Positions 49,545-63,200 of a DNA stretch of 64,000 bases are shown piece by piece. The notes below the pieces were generated by a model. That model saw only the letters and a program-made list of their open reading frames with translations, made no database searches and was not told the origin of the DNA. A program made the translations under genes and the position numbers. This stretch comes from Hybos culiciformis. Taxonomy: Eukaryota > Arthropoda > Insecta > Diptera > Hybotidae. Numbering within the stretch: position 1 is the first letter of the stretch; every line of letters begins with the position of its first letter. The stretch covers positions 23,547,557 through 23,611,556 of the forward strand of contig OZ023273.1 in the NCBI GenBank assembly GCA_964007475.1, read 5' to 3'.

Positions 49545-51694
49545 TATACGCGCTCATCATAAATTTTGAATAAACCTCGCCATGTAGTACAGGGCCGGCA
49601 TCGGAGCGCCACTTATAAAGGGCGCTTAAAAACATTTAAATTAAATACAATTATGTTTTTCTTATTAAATTTGTATGAAAAAAATTTTTAAATATTTTTT
49701 TTTCAATACAGAGTTTACTTGTACGGCACATGGATTGTTAAATTTGTAAAAAAAAACTTTTTTATAGAAAATCGTTTCCAAATTATTTAAAAAACGTCAA
49801 TTTTCAATGTACTTAAGTACGGGTTAGGGTATTCCTCAAAAAAAAAAAAAAAATCAAAACGGTACAAGAAAAAGGGCACTAGCAATGCTAGAAGTGGCGC
49901 TGTCAATGTACATATTGTAGGTATAATAAGTAAATATTGGTCTGTTAACTACTATAAGGTTTCATAATTTTGTATAAAAATGTCGACAAAAAAATATACC
50001 TAGGCAAAATGTATACTATTTAGATTATCTTTATTTATTTAATTGTTATTTGCCTTTAAATCTTTCAAACTTATTTAGATTTTATACTCACTCAAAAAAG
50101 AGAATATTATCTTTTCCTTAAGTGCCCAATTATCAGTAAGTCATTTTCCTAATTTCAATCATTCATATTCGTTCACCTAACGAAATTAAAATTTGTATTC
50201 TGATACTTTTGCAGTCCAAATTAGAAATTTTTTAACAACTAGCAGAATAATCGTTATCTAATTCAATACCTTGAAAAATTGTTTCAATACTTTTGTAAGA
50301 AATTTTAAAATTGATTAATCTAAATTTTTTTTTATTTGAAGCCATAGAAATGCAATGTTTGAACTGATATTAATTTTTTATGAGATAAAGAAAATTCTTC
50401 TATTTTAAAAGTAAAAGTGAATATAATTTAGTACAGCAGTAACAAACCTACGTTTTTTTTCTCGACGTAAAAAACATATTAAATTTGATATTTTGAATAT
50501 CACGACTCTTTCTTTTAAAAGTACAAAGCAATATTATGTTGATGAACTAATTATCAAAATATATAATTGCAAGGTTTTTTAAGCTCTTATGGAACAGAAA
50601 GATATTTTGTAAAAAATTTCTTAACTGTTTTATTAGCGACCCTAAGTTTACTTACGTTATCAGAACTATTATGTTATTTTTATCATAAACATTCTAAATC
50701 CATTATGGCATAAAGTCCTATGGCCTAAAATTGGTGCACCAATTATAAACTTTTGTAGACCTGTTTAGTTATAATATTTTTAAATTTGGCTTAAATTCGA
50801 AAAGGTTTGAATTGTTTTCCGATTTATTGAAATATTTTATTTTATTACTTATAGACTATAGTTTAGAATAAAATTGTTTGATATTAATAAGTACTGAATA
50901 AGCGCGACAAAATGCAGCATGGTTTAGATAGTATAATATAACACTTACATGTAATAAACATAATTTATTAAATAATAATAAATATCAACAAAAAAGTATA
51001 AAAAAGGTACGTTATGTATATATGTATAAGTTTTGAAATAATCTTACAAAAAAAAATATAAAAAAACATCTATATAATGTGAACATTTTTAGCGGAGGAT
51101 GCAACTAATGCATATAAAACATTTTATTTATGTAAAAAAAAAAAACCAAAGGAAATGATGGGTATAAATTTCAAAGAAGAAACTGAATAGATAAATTGAA
51201 ACTTAAAAGTCTTTTATTAAGCTTTAAAAAAAAAAAAAAAACCAACAAACAGATGTTTAGCAATATTGATGTAGGACGTCTCAAGATTTCAATTGAGCAA
51301 CATAATAAACAATAAAAATTTTAATAATTTTTCTATAGGAGATTTGAGTTCAAAAATTTTCTGTGTTACATAATTTATCTATAAAAAAAGTAGAACATCC
51401 CACCAAAATTAGAAATAGAAAGTTACAGGTTTTATTCATTTAAATAAAACATCACATGTGCTTCTATATGCAGAAGTAGGTCATAGTAGAATATGTATCA
51501 TAAGCAGCAGTGTTTGGATTTTTTTTTGAAGTATTTTGTATTTAAAGTAAGGAAATGAATGATAAAATAGTTATTATTTAATAAAATGTTTTTTTTTGAA
51601 CATTTCATCCAGGAAATTAGAAAATTTAGTAAAATAAGCAGGAAAATTTTCATTTCAAAGCTTCTCAATTAAAATAAAAACATTAATTTTAGTG

Positions 51695-51930
51695 AGGTTT
51701 TGTAATGCCTCGGTTATTAAGTTTTATTAGTAGATATAGTAATTTAACCCGAAAAGCAATTATTTATATATATCCAAACAACCGGAAAACTTATTAAATC
51801 TATTGCTGATTATTAGAGAATTATTTTTACTTGAAATTATTAAAAGATTGTTGAACTTTAACGTCCTGGTATCAAGCTTAGGACTCATCAGAATGATTCA
51901 ATTGATGCCTATCAATTACAATTCTTGTGA
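51695..51930 (+). pseudogene. Ancient LINE reverse transcriptase relic
   Basis: Across three frames the sequence recalls the N-terminal blocks of jockey-type reverse transcriptases in the right order: RKAIIYIYPNN (typical WKxAxIIxIxKP), then LLNLLLIIRELF and EIIKRLLNF (typical RPISLLPIxSKLFEKIIxKRLLxF), then IKLRTHQNDSIDAYQL (typical QFGFRxxHSTxxxxxxL). Frameshifts and stops lie between every block. The identification rests on order and spacing; individual blocks are weak. It is far more decayed than the LINE at 26438-29333. Confidence 0.45.
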
Positions 51931-53212
51931 TGAATGTTATACAATTTAATTTTTATTTAATATCGATTTCTTATTTCTTTTGATAAATTTCCTGTTATCT
52001 TTGATTCTAGTCTTAGAAGTTACATCTATCTTATTTTTTCTTTGGATACATACATAGATACATACATATACAATACACAGATACCTATATATATTCTATT
52101 TATGTGATTTTTATAATGATTATTTTACTAATAAATTTTTTTATCTTATCTAATAAATCGATAATGAATAATGCAATTTCATTTTAAAGGAATTTAATGG
52201 CGAATAGATATATGTTCATATTTATAAACATATTCTTTGAAATATTTATTATTATTTGGACTAAAATAGAATAGAGAATATTATACACTAATTTTATAGT
52301 TTTCACAGATTAGGTTCAAAATATATTTTTATATAAAAGCTTAACTTTATCAATCCTTTAATTATTATTTCCTATTATTTTCTTTTCTTTTGTCATAAAG
52401 GATTTATAAAGAATTCACTTAGCATCAAATATTATGGAAATAGTAACTATTTTTTTTTTGCTACAATGCACAATAAATAGACAAAGCCCCATTAAGACTA
52501 TATAAAAATAAATTGAATATTTTTAAAATTTATCAACAACATAATAAATTTTATAAAGCAGTTAAAAGCTTTCTAATGCGTAAGATTTAAAACTCTTCCT
52601 ATATTGATTAACTCAAACATTAAAAAAAATATAATGATAATAATAATAAAATGTTTATTCTATACCGAAACACACGATGTTATGCATACTGGTTTTATAT
52701 CATATTCCAAATATGTTGATGATGACAGTTTTCGCATTATTGAAATTAATTGTCGTCACAAAAATATACGTTTTGGTTATATAAAACATGTTTTTTTATT
52801 TTTTTTTAACACCTGAACTTGATTACTTAATTATTTATTTAAATATTTTTTATTCTTCATATTATACCTATATGTATATCATAATTCGTATTTTCCATAA
52901 ATGCACTAGAAATACAATTTATCTTTAAACTAATCCGATTATAATTATGTTTACACAAAGAAAGTAAAAGTACTTGTCCTATATATGGACAATAAGTATT
53001 AATAATATGATATGTACATATAATGTGTGTAAAAGTATATGCAGTACTCTTACAATATCTTTATTTTTCTAATTTCTTTGAGTATTTTTGCCTTTTTATA
53101 TCTAGATGGTTTTGTATATGAAGAGGGGATTGAGAATCAGCTAAATAATATTTTGTTTATTAATTTTTTAATTTGGCGGATAAATCCACAATAATTATCG
53201 TATATATATCGT

Positions 53213-53269
53213 CTCAGTAGAAAATTATTCTGTTCTATTGCTGGAAGTAGGAGACAGAATAATTTTATG
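53213..53269 (+). ncRNA. miRNA-precursor-like hairpin, candidate only
   Basis: A perfect 13-bp stem (AAAATTATTCTGT at 53221-53233 with ACAGAATAATTTT at 53254-53266) continues inward with CTATT/AGTAG (one G-U pair) around a six-base loop, and outward with CTCA/TGAG. The resulting 57-base hairpin has the size and asymmetry of a small RNA precursor. It could also be a chance dyad or transposon piece. It lies in gene-free DNA. Confidence 0.25.
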
Positions 53270-54425
53270 AGTTGCAGGTATACATATTTTGGAATTCTTT
53301 TCTAAGCAATAACAGCCAGTTCACAGAGAGGTTCTTATGAATAGGTTAATGGATGGGAAATTTTTTAAAAATTATTTTGTTTTGCCATTTGAATTAAATT
53401 AACGCAATATTAACCTATATATGTACATAATTATATATGTTAAAAAAATAATCATACCTTTATAAATGAATTAAAATATGCTCATATAAGAAAACAATTT
53501 TTTAATTGCATTGTTTTGTTATTAAATCTAAAAAATGATTAGTTTTTTTATTCTACAATCTACATCATCTTGAAATGCCTGAAAATCACTTTTTTTTCAT
53601 ATTACAATTTTAAAAAATTATAGTGGTTTGTAAATAAATAAATATGTAATATGTGTGTACATAAACTTTTACGTATATAAAAAAAAAATATTAAATTGAA
53701 AATTTATTTTCTTCAAGTGTTGATTTTTATATAAAGTGGATAATTTATTTATTAAGCATTATTTTATTTACACTTGTTTATTACAACAGTGAAGATGATT
53801 TTTAATGGTTCTTGACTTAGTGACATTGAAATTTTGAAATAAATTATTATTATTATTATAGAAATATTATTATGCAGGAAATTAAAAATACATCCTGATA
53901 TGAAAAATTTTAATTTGTTAATTTCTAGGATCTTTCGGTCACGTATATAGTTAATATTATATTCATTTAAGAATAAAATAAATTTATAGTTTAAAATTAT
54001 AGTATGAAACTGAATCATCAAAAGATTAAAGAAAAATGAATTAAGAAATTCTCATTAACATTCACAAAATATATTTATTAAGATGTCTACATAATTTTAT
54101 TATTTTAAATGAAATAATTGTAAATTCTTTTTTGGAATAATTATAGGGTCGATTCCTCACTTATTGTTACACAACCATTTGTTGTTAGTACGTTGAATGG
54201 CATCATTGATCGACCTATTGTATTTACCAAAACAAATTTAAAGAAATAAATTAATTTTCGATTAATATAATAATGGATAGTTTCGTTGCAATAAAAATTA
54301 TTTCAAAATAATTGAGGACATTGAAAAGCTATAAAATTTCATAAAGAATCTTCTCTTTTAAAATTTCATCCCATTACATAAAAATAATTTTTTTACTTAT
54401 ATAACATAATAGAATTTCCCCCTTC

Positions 54426-54486
54426 ATTTTGCATTATTATCTTAAAATAATAAATCATTTTGCATTATTATCTTAACATAATAAAT
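54426..54486. repeat. Short tandem duplication (about 31 bp, two copies)
   Basis: The unit CATTTTGCATTATTATCTTA plus AxATAATAAAT occurs twice in direct tandem with one mismatch. Each unit is itself partly palindromic (TTATTATCTTAAxATAATAA). A 74-codon ORF starts just here (54460-54684) and encodes two hydrophobic stretches, but no family is recognised. Confidence 0.75.
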
Positions 54487-55694
54487 TTGATTATAAAGCT
54501 TTGCAGAAAAATTGTTTTAACATTTGGAGTTTTCTTTGCGGTATGTTTTCCAATATGTTTTGATATAATTCTGAATAAAAAAAATCCCGAAGATATACCT
54601 AAGTACTTTATTGCATTGCAATTTGTTGTTAAAATAAAAACTTATTTTTGTGTTGCAACTGTACTTCTAATTTTGACAGTGTAAAACAATGTTGATTTAG
54701 ACTAGAGCAATTGTAAATAACATAACGTAGACGTAACATCAATGTTTTTTTCTGACCAAATATATTTTGATAGAAATTTTTTCTTTTAAATAAACCCTTC
54801 TTTGTACAAATTTATAACAAAACTATCGAAATTTCGTCTTTTTTGGATTTTTATTTAACTTAACAAAGCGCACCTATTACTTACTGTCAAGTAGGATGTT
54901 TTGGAAAAGAATTGTTTACAACAAAAAAGTTTTTTGAATACCCGAAAAATCGTTGGAACGAAAATATTTACATTCAAAATAAGCAAAAAAAATTTAATAA
55001 GTATTTTGGAAGATTTGAGATTTCTAATCATTTTTTGAAGATTGAATATTCTAAGTTCCCGTAGCAACATTAATTGTCGTTTTTGCTATATACCTATGAT
55101 TATCAACAACATAATATAATTTTTTTTCATTATTATAATAGCTTTTATAAAATGCGCGAATTGCTTAAGTTATTATACATATTATGTAGATAAATATGTA
55201 TATTTTTATTGTATATGTCTGACCTGAATTTAAATTTTTTTTTTTATAAAAGAAAATTTGCTAACGCAAATTTAAAATATATTATTTTTTATTCTTTTCC
55301 GTATGATTTTTAATTTTGTTTTAATTTTTTGTTCTCATAAATATATCCACAAAATTCTTAGGCTAGCAAATTTTTCTACATTTACAATTATGATTGTGTC
55401 GCAACTTTACCTTTGTTTTAAATTGCAATATATTCATATTATTTCAAAGGCATTCATTATATACATATTTTGATTCTGATTAATTTATGTAATATTACAT
55501 TTAAAAACAAAATTATAACCAAGAGCTGTTTTAAAATGTAGCTGTAATATGCATATTTTGACATGTTTTAGTAAATTTTACACAGTTGGTCGGTAGTTTC
55601 GAATTTAAAACAAATTATTTTGTCTAACTTTTAAATTTTAATATCTTTTATCTATTTTCATTCCGTATATTTCAAAGACCATTAAATAGTAGAT

Positions 55695-55877
55695 TACAAT
55701 ACATGTTAAGAAAATTTGTTATTACAACGAGTTGTGTATACACAAAAACACATAGCACGAGTAAATACTTATATCACGAGACCGTTAGGTCGAGTGATAT
55801 AATATTGACAAGTGTCCATGTGTTTTTGTGTATATACACAACGAGCTGTATAACAAATTTTATTAACGTGTTTTGTA
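55695..55877. mobile_element. Small palindromic MITE (about 183 bp)
   Basis: Nearly the whole sequence is an imperfect palindrome. Arms share TACAATACATGTTAAG / TACAAAACACGTTAAT, AAAATTTGTTAT, AACGAG / CTCGTT, and TTGTGTATACACAAAAACAC. In the centre TATATCACGAGACC faces GGTCGAGTGATATA with only GTTA between. GTTAA sits at both ends within the arms, so a TTAA target duplication is conceivable but cannot be told apart from the repeat. The transcript would fold into one long hairpin. Confidence 0.7.
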
Positions 55878-55887
55878 TACTGTTTTA

Positions 55888-56065
55888 ATGTACATGTGAG
55901 AGGTATACATTTGCAATGCAAAAAATAAACGAAAATTTACTTAATACGGAGAATGTAAATAAAATTTACTTAATTAAATAATTACATGTGTATTGACGCA
56001 TGTAATATACCATTTACCGAGCTAAATTTACGATTGTAAATACAACTTACCGATCACATGTACAT
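55888..56065. mobile_element. Second small palindromic element (about 178 bp)
   Basis: Perfect 12-base terminal inverted repeats, ATGTACATGTGA and TCACATGTACAT, enclose an inner dyad ATTACATG / CATGTAAT around 55983-56008. TTTACTTAAT and TTTACCGA words recur inside. It begins about 10 bases after the previous palindromic element, so the two may be related or one may have inserted next to the other. No flanking duplication is clear. Confidence 0.5.
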
Positions 56066-56516
56066 AAAATACATTCTTCTATATAATATCCAATAAACTA
56101 TGTTTTAAAACTGTAAAAACAGGGAAGGCAAATTAATTGAGTTTTGTTTCATTATTTTTGGAAGCGATACATTTGACTGTTATTTCACTTGAGTGTAAGT
56201 ACAATTAAATATACATTCATTTCAGAGTGTAATGACATTTAAATTAATTTTGTTTTCTGAACCCCTCTTTTATTAATTCAATTTCAAATTTTTTTTACTT
56301 AAATAGAAATACAGTCAAATATATATTTACAGTCAAATGTAATTATAGTCAAATTTATTAATAATCAAATATAATATCATTCTTCTTTCAACGAAAATTT
56401 TTGACACTTTTCTTCATTGCAGCGAAAAACTAAGTGCTTCGATTATTATCTACATTCAATTTCGTTTCTATTTTTTTATTTCTGCCAACAATAGTGCATC
56501 AAAGGTCCCTCTAAAT

Positions 56517-57237
56517 CAGTGGTTCTTAACCTTTTTAGCTACCGGCACCCCTAAAATTTTCAAACAATATTCTCGCACCCCTTACCAGAAATTATTGACT
56601 TATATAAATTAAAAAACAAACATTATGCAAAACATATTTTTTATACTAAATTAAATTTTTTAATAAAACACTAAAAAAATATTAAACTTCTATCTATTAT
56701 TGCTATATTTTAGCTTAGCTTTTGAATTTGACTTTAATGTACCAAATTATATTCTAATAATTAGAATATAAATATTCAACTAAACTTGTAAAATTAACTT
56801 GTATTAATTGTTTTATTATTAATATTTAACTTTTAATATTCAACACAAAAATTCAAACTTGTAATAATCAACACTAAAATTCAATTATTTTTAAATCTTT
56901 ATTCAATGTAATGTGCGAAACAGTATTTATATTTCTAAGAATAATCGCAACAATCAACTAAAATTTCGAGGAAATATAAAAATCACTATAGAAACGCATT
57001 TGAATTTTTGTAATTGTAGAAAAAATACAAAAATTAATTTGTTTCTATGGTTTATAATTTACAAACATATTTAAAAAATGTGTTGTGAATAAAAAATTTA
57101 CTAACCAAAATGAATTTTTAAGATTAGTTTTTTATTTTGCTAGCTACACGTGAATTTGTAAAATTACAATTTCGCACCCCCAAATATTCAAGCTCGCACC
57201 CCTAAGGGGTGCGTGCACCACCGATTAAGAACCACTG
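56517..57237. mobile_element. hAT non-autonomous element with perfect 8-bp target duplication
   Basis: The element starts CAGTGGTTCTTAACC and ends with the inverse (GATTAAGAACCACTG). CTCTAAAT directly flanks both sides (56509-56516 and 57238-57245), an exact 8-bp target duplication. CAGTGGTTCT-type ends with 8-bp duplications are diagnostic of the hAT superfamily. Subterminal CGCACCCC words (left near 56574, right near 57173 and 57195) and a GCACCCCTAAGGGGTGC palindrome are probable transposase-binding sites. The 721-base interior is AT-rich without a transposase ORF. Confidence 0.93.
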
Positions 57238-57245
57238 CTCTAAAT

Positions 57246-60200
57246 AATAAAAATATAAAACTTAAGAAAACTATAAAAATATTGTTGAACAAAAATTATG
57301 AAAATTAGAAGAGTGTTATTGATTAGCACCACTCTGCTGTGTATATGTTTATGTAATTAATATATACCTAAAAAATTTGTATTGTGCTTTTTTTAAAATC
57401 CCATTACAAAGTTCATTTTAAAGTATTCACTTAATATTGAAAATTAATAAACAAAAATTAAGTGAAAAATAGAAAAATTTAATGTCAAAAACAAAGGAAT
57501 TTAATTTTAATATAAAATTAGTTTAATTATTTTGCATTTAATTATGGTTTTTACATAATCATGGTCTCATAAAAATTGAATAATGTGATTTTTTTTTTGC
57601 GAAATAGAATTTTCAATAACATTATTTTATTGTTTCGTTTAAAAAAGACAAAATTAGAAGTGCTAGAAAATCAAAGTTTTATTTTATTTTTATTTTTTTA
57701 CACTAAAATTGAATTGCACTTTAACGCTTTTTTTTTTGCTTCTTAAATAAAAACTTCGCATAAAAATTTAAATTTTTGTGATTATAATTCGCTGCAAAAA
57801 ATTCATATGTTTATTATTATCATGTAAGTAGTATGCCCTAATTTCGTCTTTTTATTTATTATAAAAAAAACGTAAACAAACAAAAATTTACAATTCATAT
57901 TTGAATAATTAAGAATTGAATAAAAAAAAAACATTGTTTTTTTCTGTGTTAGAATAAACTAATTTTTTAAATGTCATTCATATAATCAAAAGTATAATTA
58001 TTTGTTTATTTTTGCATTTTGTGTTGTGCAATATTTTTTTTTGTTTTGAAATCTACTATATTTATAGAAGAAATAAAATCATAACTTTGATTTTTACTTG
58101 AAAGTCTCAAATGAGTTTTTCTCACATAAAATTTAAGTTTTGAAATTTAGATAACATTTTTGAACACCAGTGTTAAATTGTTTTGTTAAAAAATATGTTA
58201 TTCATAATTTGTGAGATTTGATCGAATGATCACTAAAAGATTAAAAATATTTGTTACATTAAAATATTAGTATGTCATATAATTTGTTCTAAATGTATTT
58301 ATTTATCGAAATTGGGCTGACATTTCTTAAGATTCTACTCGAATTTTTAAGATTTTTATAGAATTAAATAAAAACCGAGAATCTAATAATTTTTTCCTTT
58401 AAGGTTATAATAAATAAATATAAGATTGAGTACATTTAGAAACATATACATAACGTTTAATATAATAAAAATGTGATTAAAGGAAATTAAAACTAAATAA
58501 TCCAGTTAATTTTTTTAATATTTAAAAAAATATATTTATTTTTATTTTTAAAAATTTGATAAAATCCAAATTGAGATATTTTAAATTCAATTGACGTCAC
58601 GTCTGCAACTATTTATCTTAATATTATCAGACTAAAATAATGTAGTTTACCTTCAAAACAAGCTTGCAATTATAATTGCACTTTATATATACATATATAT
58701 TTTTAATCAATGTTATGTTTTGAGCTACTAGGCACATATTTATTATTATTTTATTTTTTATTTTTATTTTTTTCAAGTTCAGGTTCACGAAAAGCAAAGA
58801 ATACAAAAATGTTTTGATAAAATCTAGTTTATTTTATTTTTTTAAGAACTAAGAATTTTATTTGTGAATAATATTAATCATTTGGTCAAGATATTAGACA
58901 TGTTAAATATATTCTACAAAGAATACACAAGCGATAATTAATTTTTTTTTTTTTCAAATTAAGACAAAAGAAGGTATTTCTTTTTTAAATACTATATTTT
59001 CTCGCGATAAAATTAGTTTATCTATCTTGTCATTTACTGATATAAATAAGTATACTTAGTTCAATCCGTTTTATAAATTACGAAAATATTACACATCCCT
59101 CGAATTCAAAATTATACAAAAGAACAAGTAGATCATTAGATACCTCGTGATTGAAGAACGGAGCTTGTTTTCTGTATTTCAATTAAAAATTAAAAGTGCT
59201 AACCTTAGAAAGATATATTTTTATAATAAATTATTTTAAAGACTAAAAAGTTGTATAAAGTCCTATTGGAATAAAAAAAAATTAAAACTTAGTAAAAAAT
59301 GATAACGATAAATCTAAAAGCTATATATTCTCTGCTATTTTCCCAACTCCTGTTTGCGTAATTGTTTAAAATTCTGTGTAACAAGTATTTTTTGTCAGTT
59401 CGTAAACTCTTGTATTATCTTAAATAACACATAACTCTAACAAAAGTTGTAATTTCATACGTTGAATAAATATTTATATTAAAGTTTCTTGAATTTATTA
59501 ACGTTTATGCAAAACTTGTTTCTTCTCATATAAATTAAAGGTATGCAGTGATAAAAAAATAAGTGTTAAATCTATTTTATTTCTAGATTTATGAAATACA
59601 ATTTAATTGCATAAGAGGAAAATAACTTACAGATACTCATAATATAATTAAATGACATAAAAAGTTTTTAAAGAAAATTATAGCTTCGGGGTTTTTTTTC
59701 TCTTCTTAGACCTAGGGAGCGGAATTTAAAGAAATCACTATCTATGATATTCATTAATTTGAAATATATTTTGAGAAATATTTTTTTGTATATAATGAAA
59801 ACATTTAAAATTGGTTTTTGATAAAGGTCATATTTTAAAGAAAAAATTGCATTTGTACAACTATTGAATTTAAGGTTTATTCATTTAATTTTTGGACTAT
59901 TATCAATATCTTATAAACTTAGATACCATATATTGTTATTATGATGTTCTTCTATTATATAATTTGAACTTTTTGATCATTAAGAAAATTTGCTGAAATT
60001 TTAATAAATAATAAAATCCGCCAATATTTTTATATATATAATTATAACTTGTAAGAATCGTGATGAATTTTGATTTAAGTATTTTGTTTTTATACAATCG
60101 CGCTAAGTTACTTACGTTTTTTTTTCCAGTAAGACCAATTACTGTTATTAATGTAACTTTTTACATCTTTAATAAAGATATAATTAATCGTGTTTTGCAA

Positions 60201-63200
60201 AAAAAATCAAAATAAAAAAAAAATAAATTACATTTCGCAAAAACATTTTTTTATTGATTAGGAATTTTAAATTTTAGTTAATTTTTATTTTTCATCATAT
60301 TGTAAAAAAAAAAAATTAAAACTTCAAAGACAATGAAAATTATAAAAAAAGAAGAATAAAAATGTGTTTTATTAATTCGAAACAAATTATTTTGATAATG
60401 GAAATTTTTGCAATAATGCATGTGTACTTGACAGATGAAAAAAATTGTTACATAAAATAAAATAAAAAATTTGATTATGTAAAGCTTTAGGTATTGAAGT
60501 TCGTAAAGAATATTTTAATACTATAATTACTATACATGCCCCCATCTCTGTAAAAATTCGGGAATTATTAGTTTTGTTTTAAAGGAAAAAGTTGAATAAA
60601 TGTCAAAGTAATATTAATTATTTTTAAAGTAAAATAGATCAGTTTTATTTTAAAAATCTTTCATATAGGGGTTATAGAAGACAGACAAAGTACAGAGATA
60701 TCTTAAAATGCAAAAAAAATAGTTTTTTCTTTTCAAATTTGCAGATCCAACTTAATTTAAACATGTTGTGAAAAAATAAAACTCACAAGACTTTACCCTA
60801 TTTTTTAGTAATCGGGAAAAAACATTCAAATTTCTTCAAATTACTATGTACAACATACTATCAGATTTGTAATCTAATTTTTTCAAAGTGGTTATGTGCG
60901 GTGTCTCTTACTACATTCTTATCATTTTGGAACAATATTGTGTTTAAAATTAATGTAAAATATAATAATAAAAAGTATTAATATTAATCATAAAATTAAA
61001 TCATTGAAAAAACAATTAAACTTAAATCAATCAAAATTTTAATAACCCTCTTAACTTAATTTTAAGAGTTTATTAAAAATATAAATATTAATTTTTAATA
61101 CTTTTATATTTTTTTATCAAATTTGTTTTAACAAGGAATTAATCCATATTAATAAAGATTAAAATTTATTAGCAATCTGGATGGAATCAAATTTTTATGG
61201 CTTACATGTAATTGGAATATGTTACTTAAATAGTTTTAAAAATACCTACTGTAAAAATGTGAAAATAAAACTGTCATATTTAACAATTTTATCACGTTTT
61301 TTTTTAGATAGTGCACATTCTTTACAAATTAAAACTACCATGGAGGGAGTTATTAATAAAAAAAAACTATTTAATTAATATGACTTTTATTTGAACAGCC
61401 AGGACAAAATGTGTATGGAAATTAAAGTATATAATTGTTCTAAATAACTTTTATATTATTTTTGAGTCGACAATAAATTATCTCAATCACTACTAAGAGT
61501 TACTTCATTCTTATCTTTAATAACTGCTGTCTAGATTTGGATATAAAGACCTGAAATGTGCGGATAAAATTTTAAATTCCTAAAATGTTATAAAGTGCTT
61601 TCACGAATACATGTCTGTTGACCGATTAAAGTTGATCAAGAAAAGTTAAATAAGAGTTACTGTTCAATTATAATTTTATTGAATGATAAAATTTGTATGA
61701 ATCTAAAAAATTGACCAAGTGTGTTGAAAAAAGAATTATCTTGATAATTTTCATTCAACTATTTTTTTTTAAATTAAATATATAAACAAAAATCCTTCTT
61801 TAGTGATAATTTTTAAATTTAAATTAATTTGCCTTAAAAAATAGTTTTACTTCACTTAAAAACTCTAAATAGGTATTATTATTTTATCAATTTTTTAACA
61901 TTTTTTTCTACGCCTTCCAGTCTGGCGCTAAAAATTTCTTTCCCGACATAAAAAATAGTAATTACAATTTTATCTTATCAATTTACAAATTAAATACATT
62001 ATCTTGTAATCAAATCGCATTTAGTTTAATTTTCTAATATTTAGTGTTATGTGATGTCTTTTTATTTTGACAATATTATATAAATTTTCTAGTTCTCTAT
62101 ACTTTAATTAGTTTTGCATAACAACTCGACGAACTTATTTCTAGAATAAACTAAAAAATCTACGTAATATTGTATATAATTCGTATTATATACTTAAGCT
62201 AATGCAACAACTAAAATAAAAGTTAATATTATTATTATAAATATTATAATGAAAAAAAAAAAATAATATTTTTCAAAACTTGTCTAAAATAATTATTATT
62301 ATGCAATAATTAGTGTTTACGGATCTTAAAATCGCAATTGCGGTAAATATTGTAGATTTTTGTTCACCAAAAACTCAAAACACTTACGGTTTAATTTAAG
62401 CAGAAGAAGTTATTTTCAAAAATTTACTTATTTTATTAACATTAACATGATATTTATTTAAGATTATTTTTAGTTAAAAAAAGCAAAAAAAAAAAAAACA
62501 TGAATTATTTTATATTTTTTTGTACGCTTGACTTAAACATTCATTAACTGAAAAAAAAAAAAAATTCGGTTTTTTTTTTCTTCACTGGACACACCAGATT
62601 TAAATCAAACACAAAAGTTTGAAGAAGACATCTCAACTCTATATCAATAAGAGCTGGTAAATACATATGTTATATTATGTATATATAGATAAAACAATGA
62701 AAACATAATAAAGAAGAGATTAGGTAATGATATGGTATAATGGTTAAAATAATGACCATTTAATGATATTAAATTATTATTTGGTTAAAAATGTTTTTTG
62801 TTTTTTTTTTTTAAAACAAAACAAATTATGTTTTTAACACTAGTAAGCAAAAAAATAAAAGAAGTAAAAAAAAAAAATTATAATAATAATAACAAAAACT
62901 CATTTAATAAAGTGTCACAAGGTCAAGGATGAACAATTATACATATGTTGACAATAAGTACAATTCAATTTTATTTTAATTTTTTTTTTTTTTTTTTAAT
63001 TATAAAAAATGAATTTGTAGCATTTTTAAGCTCAATTAATGTTCTCTATAAAATCTATTTCCTTAAATTTTACATTTAAATATATGTATGTAGTAGTAAA
63101 ATGCACATAACTTACAAACGGAAGCATGCAAATTTAAGGCATTATAATAATATTATATTTCATGTATGTAAAAATAAAGTTGATAAGAATAAGATTATCT

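Noticed and set aside
49605..49901. Inverted pair AGCGCCACTT / AAGTGGCGCT as ends of an element
   Set aside because: Only 10 bases match and the sequences on either side do not continue the repeat; no target duplication is visible.
54460..54684. 74-codon ORF with two hydrophobic stretches
   Set aside because: It begins within a short tandem duplication, matches no family, and has no splice or regulatory context.
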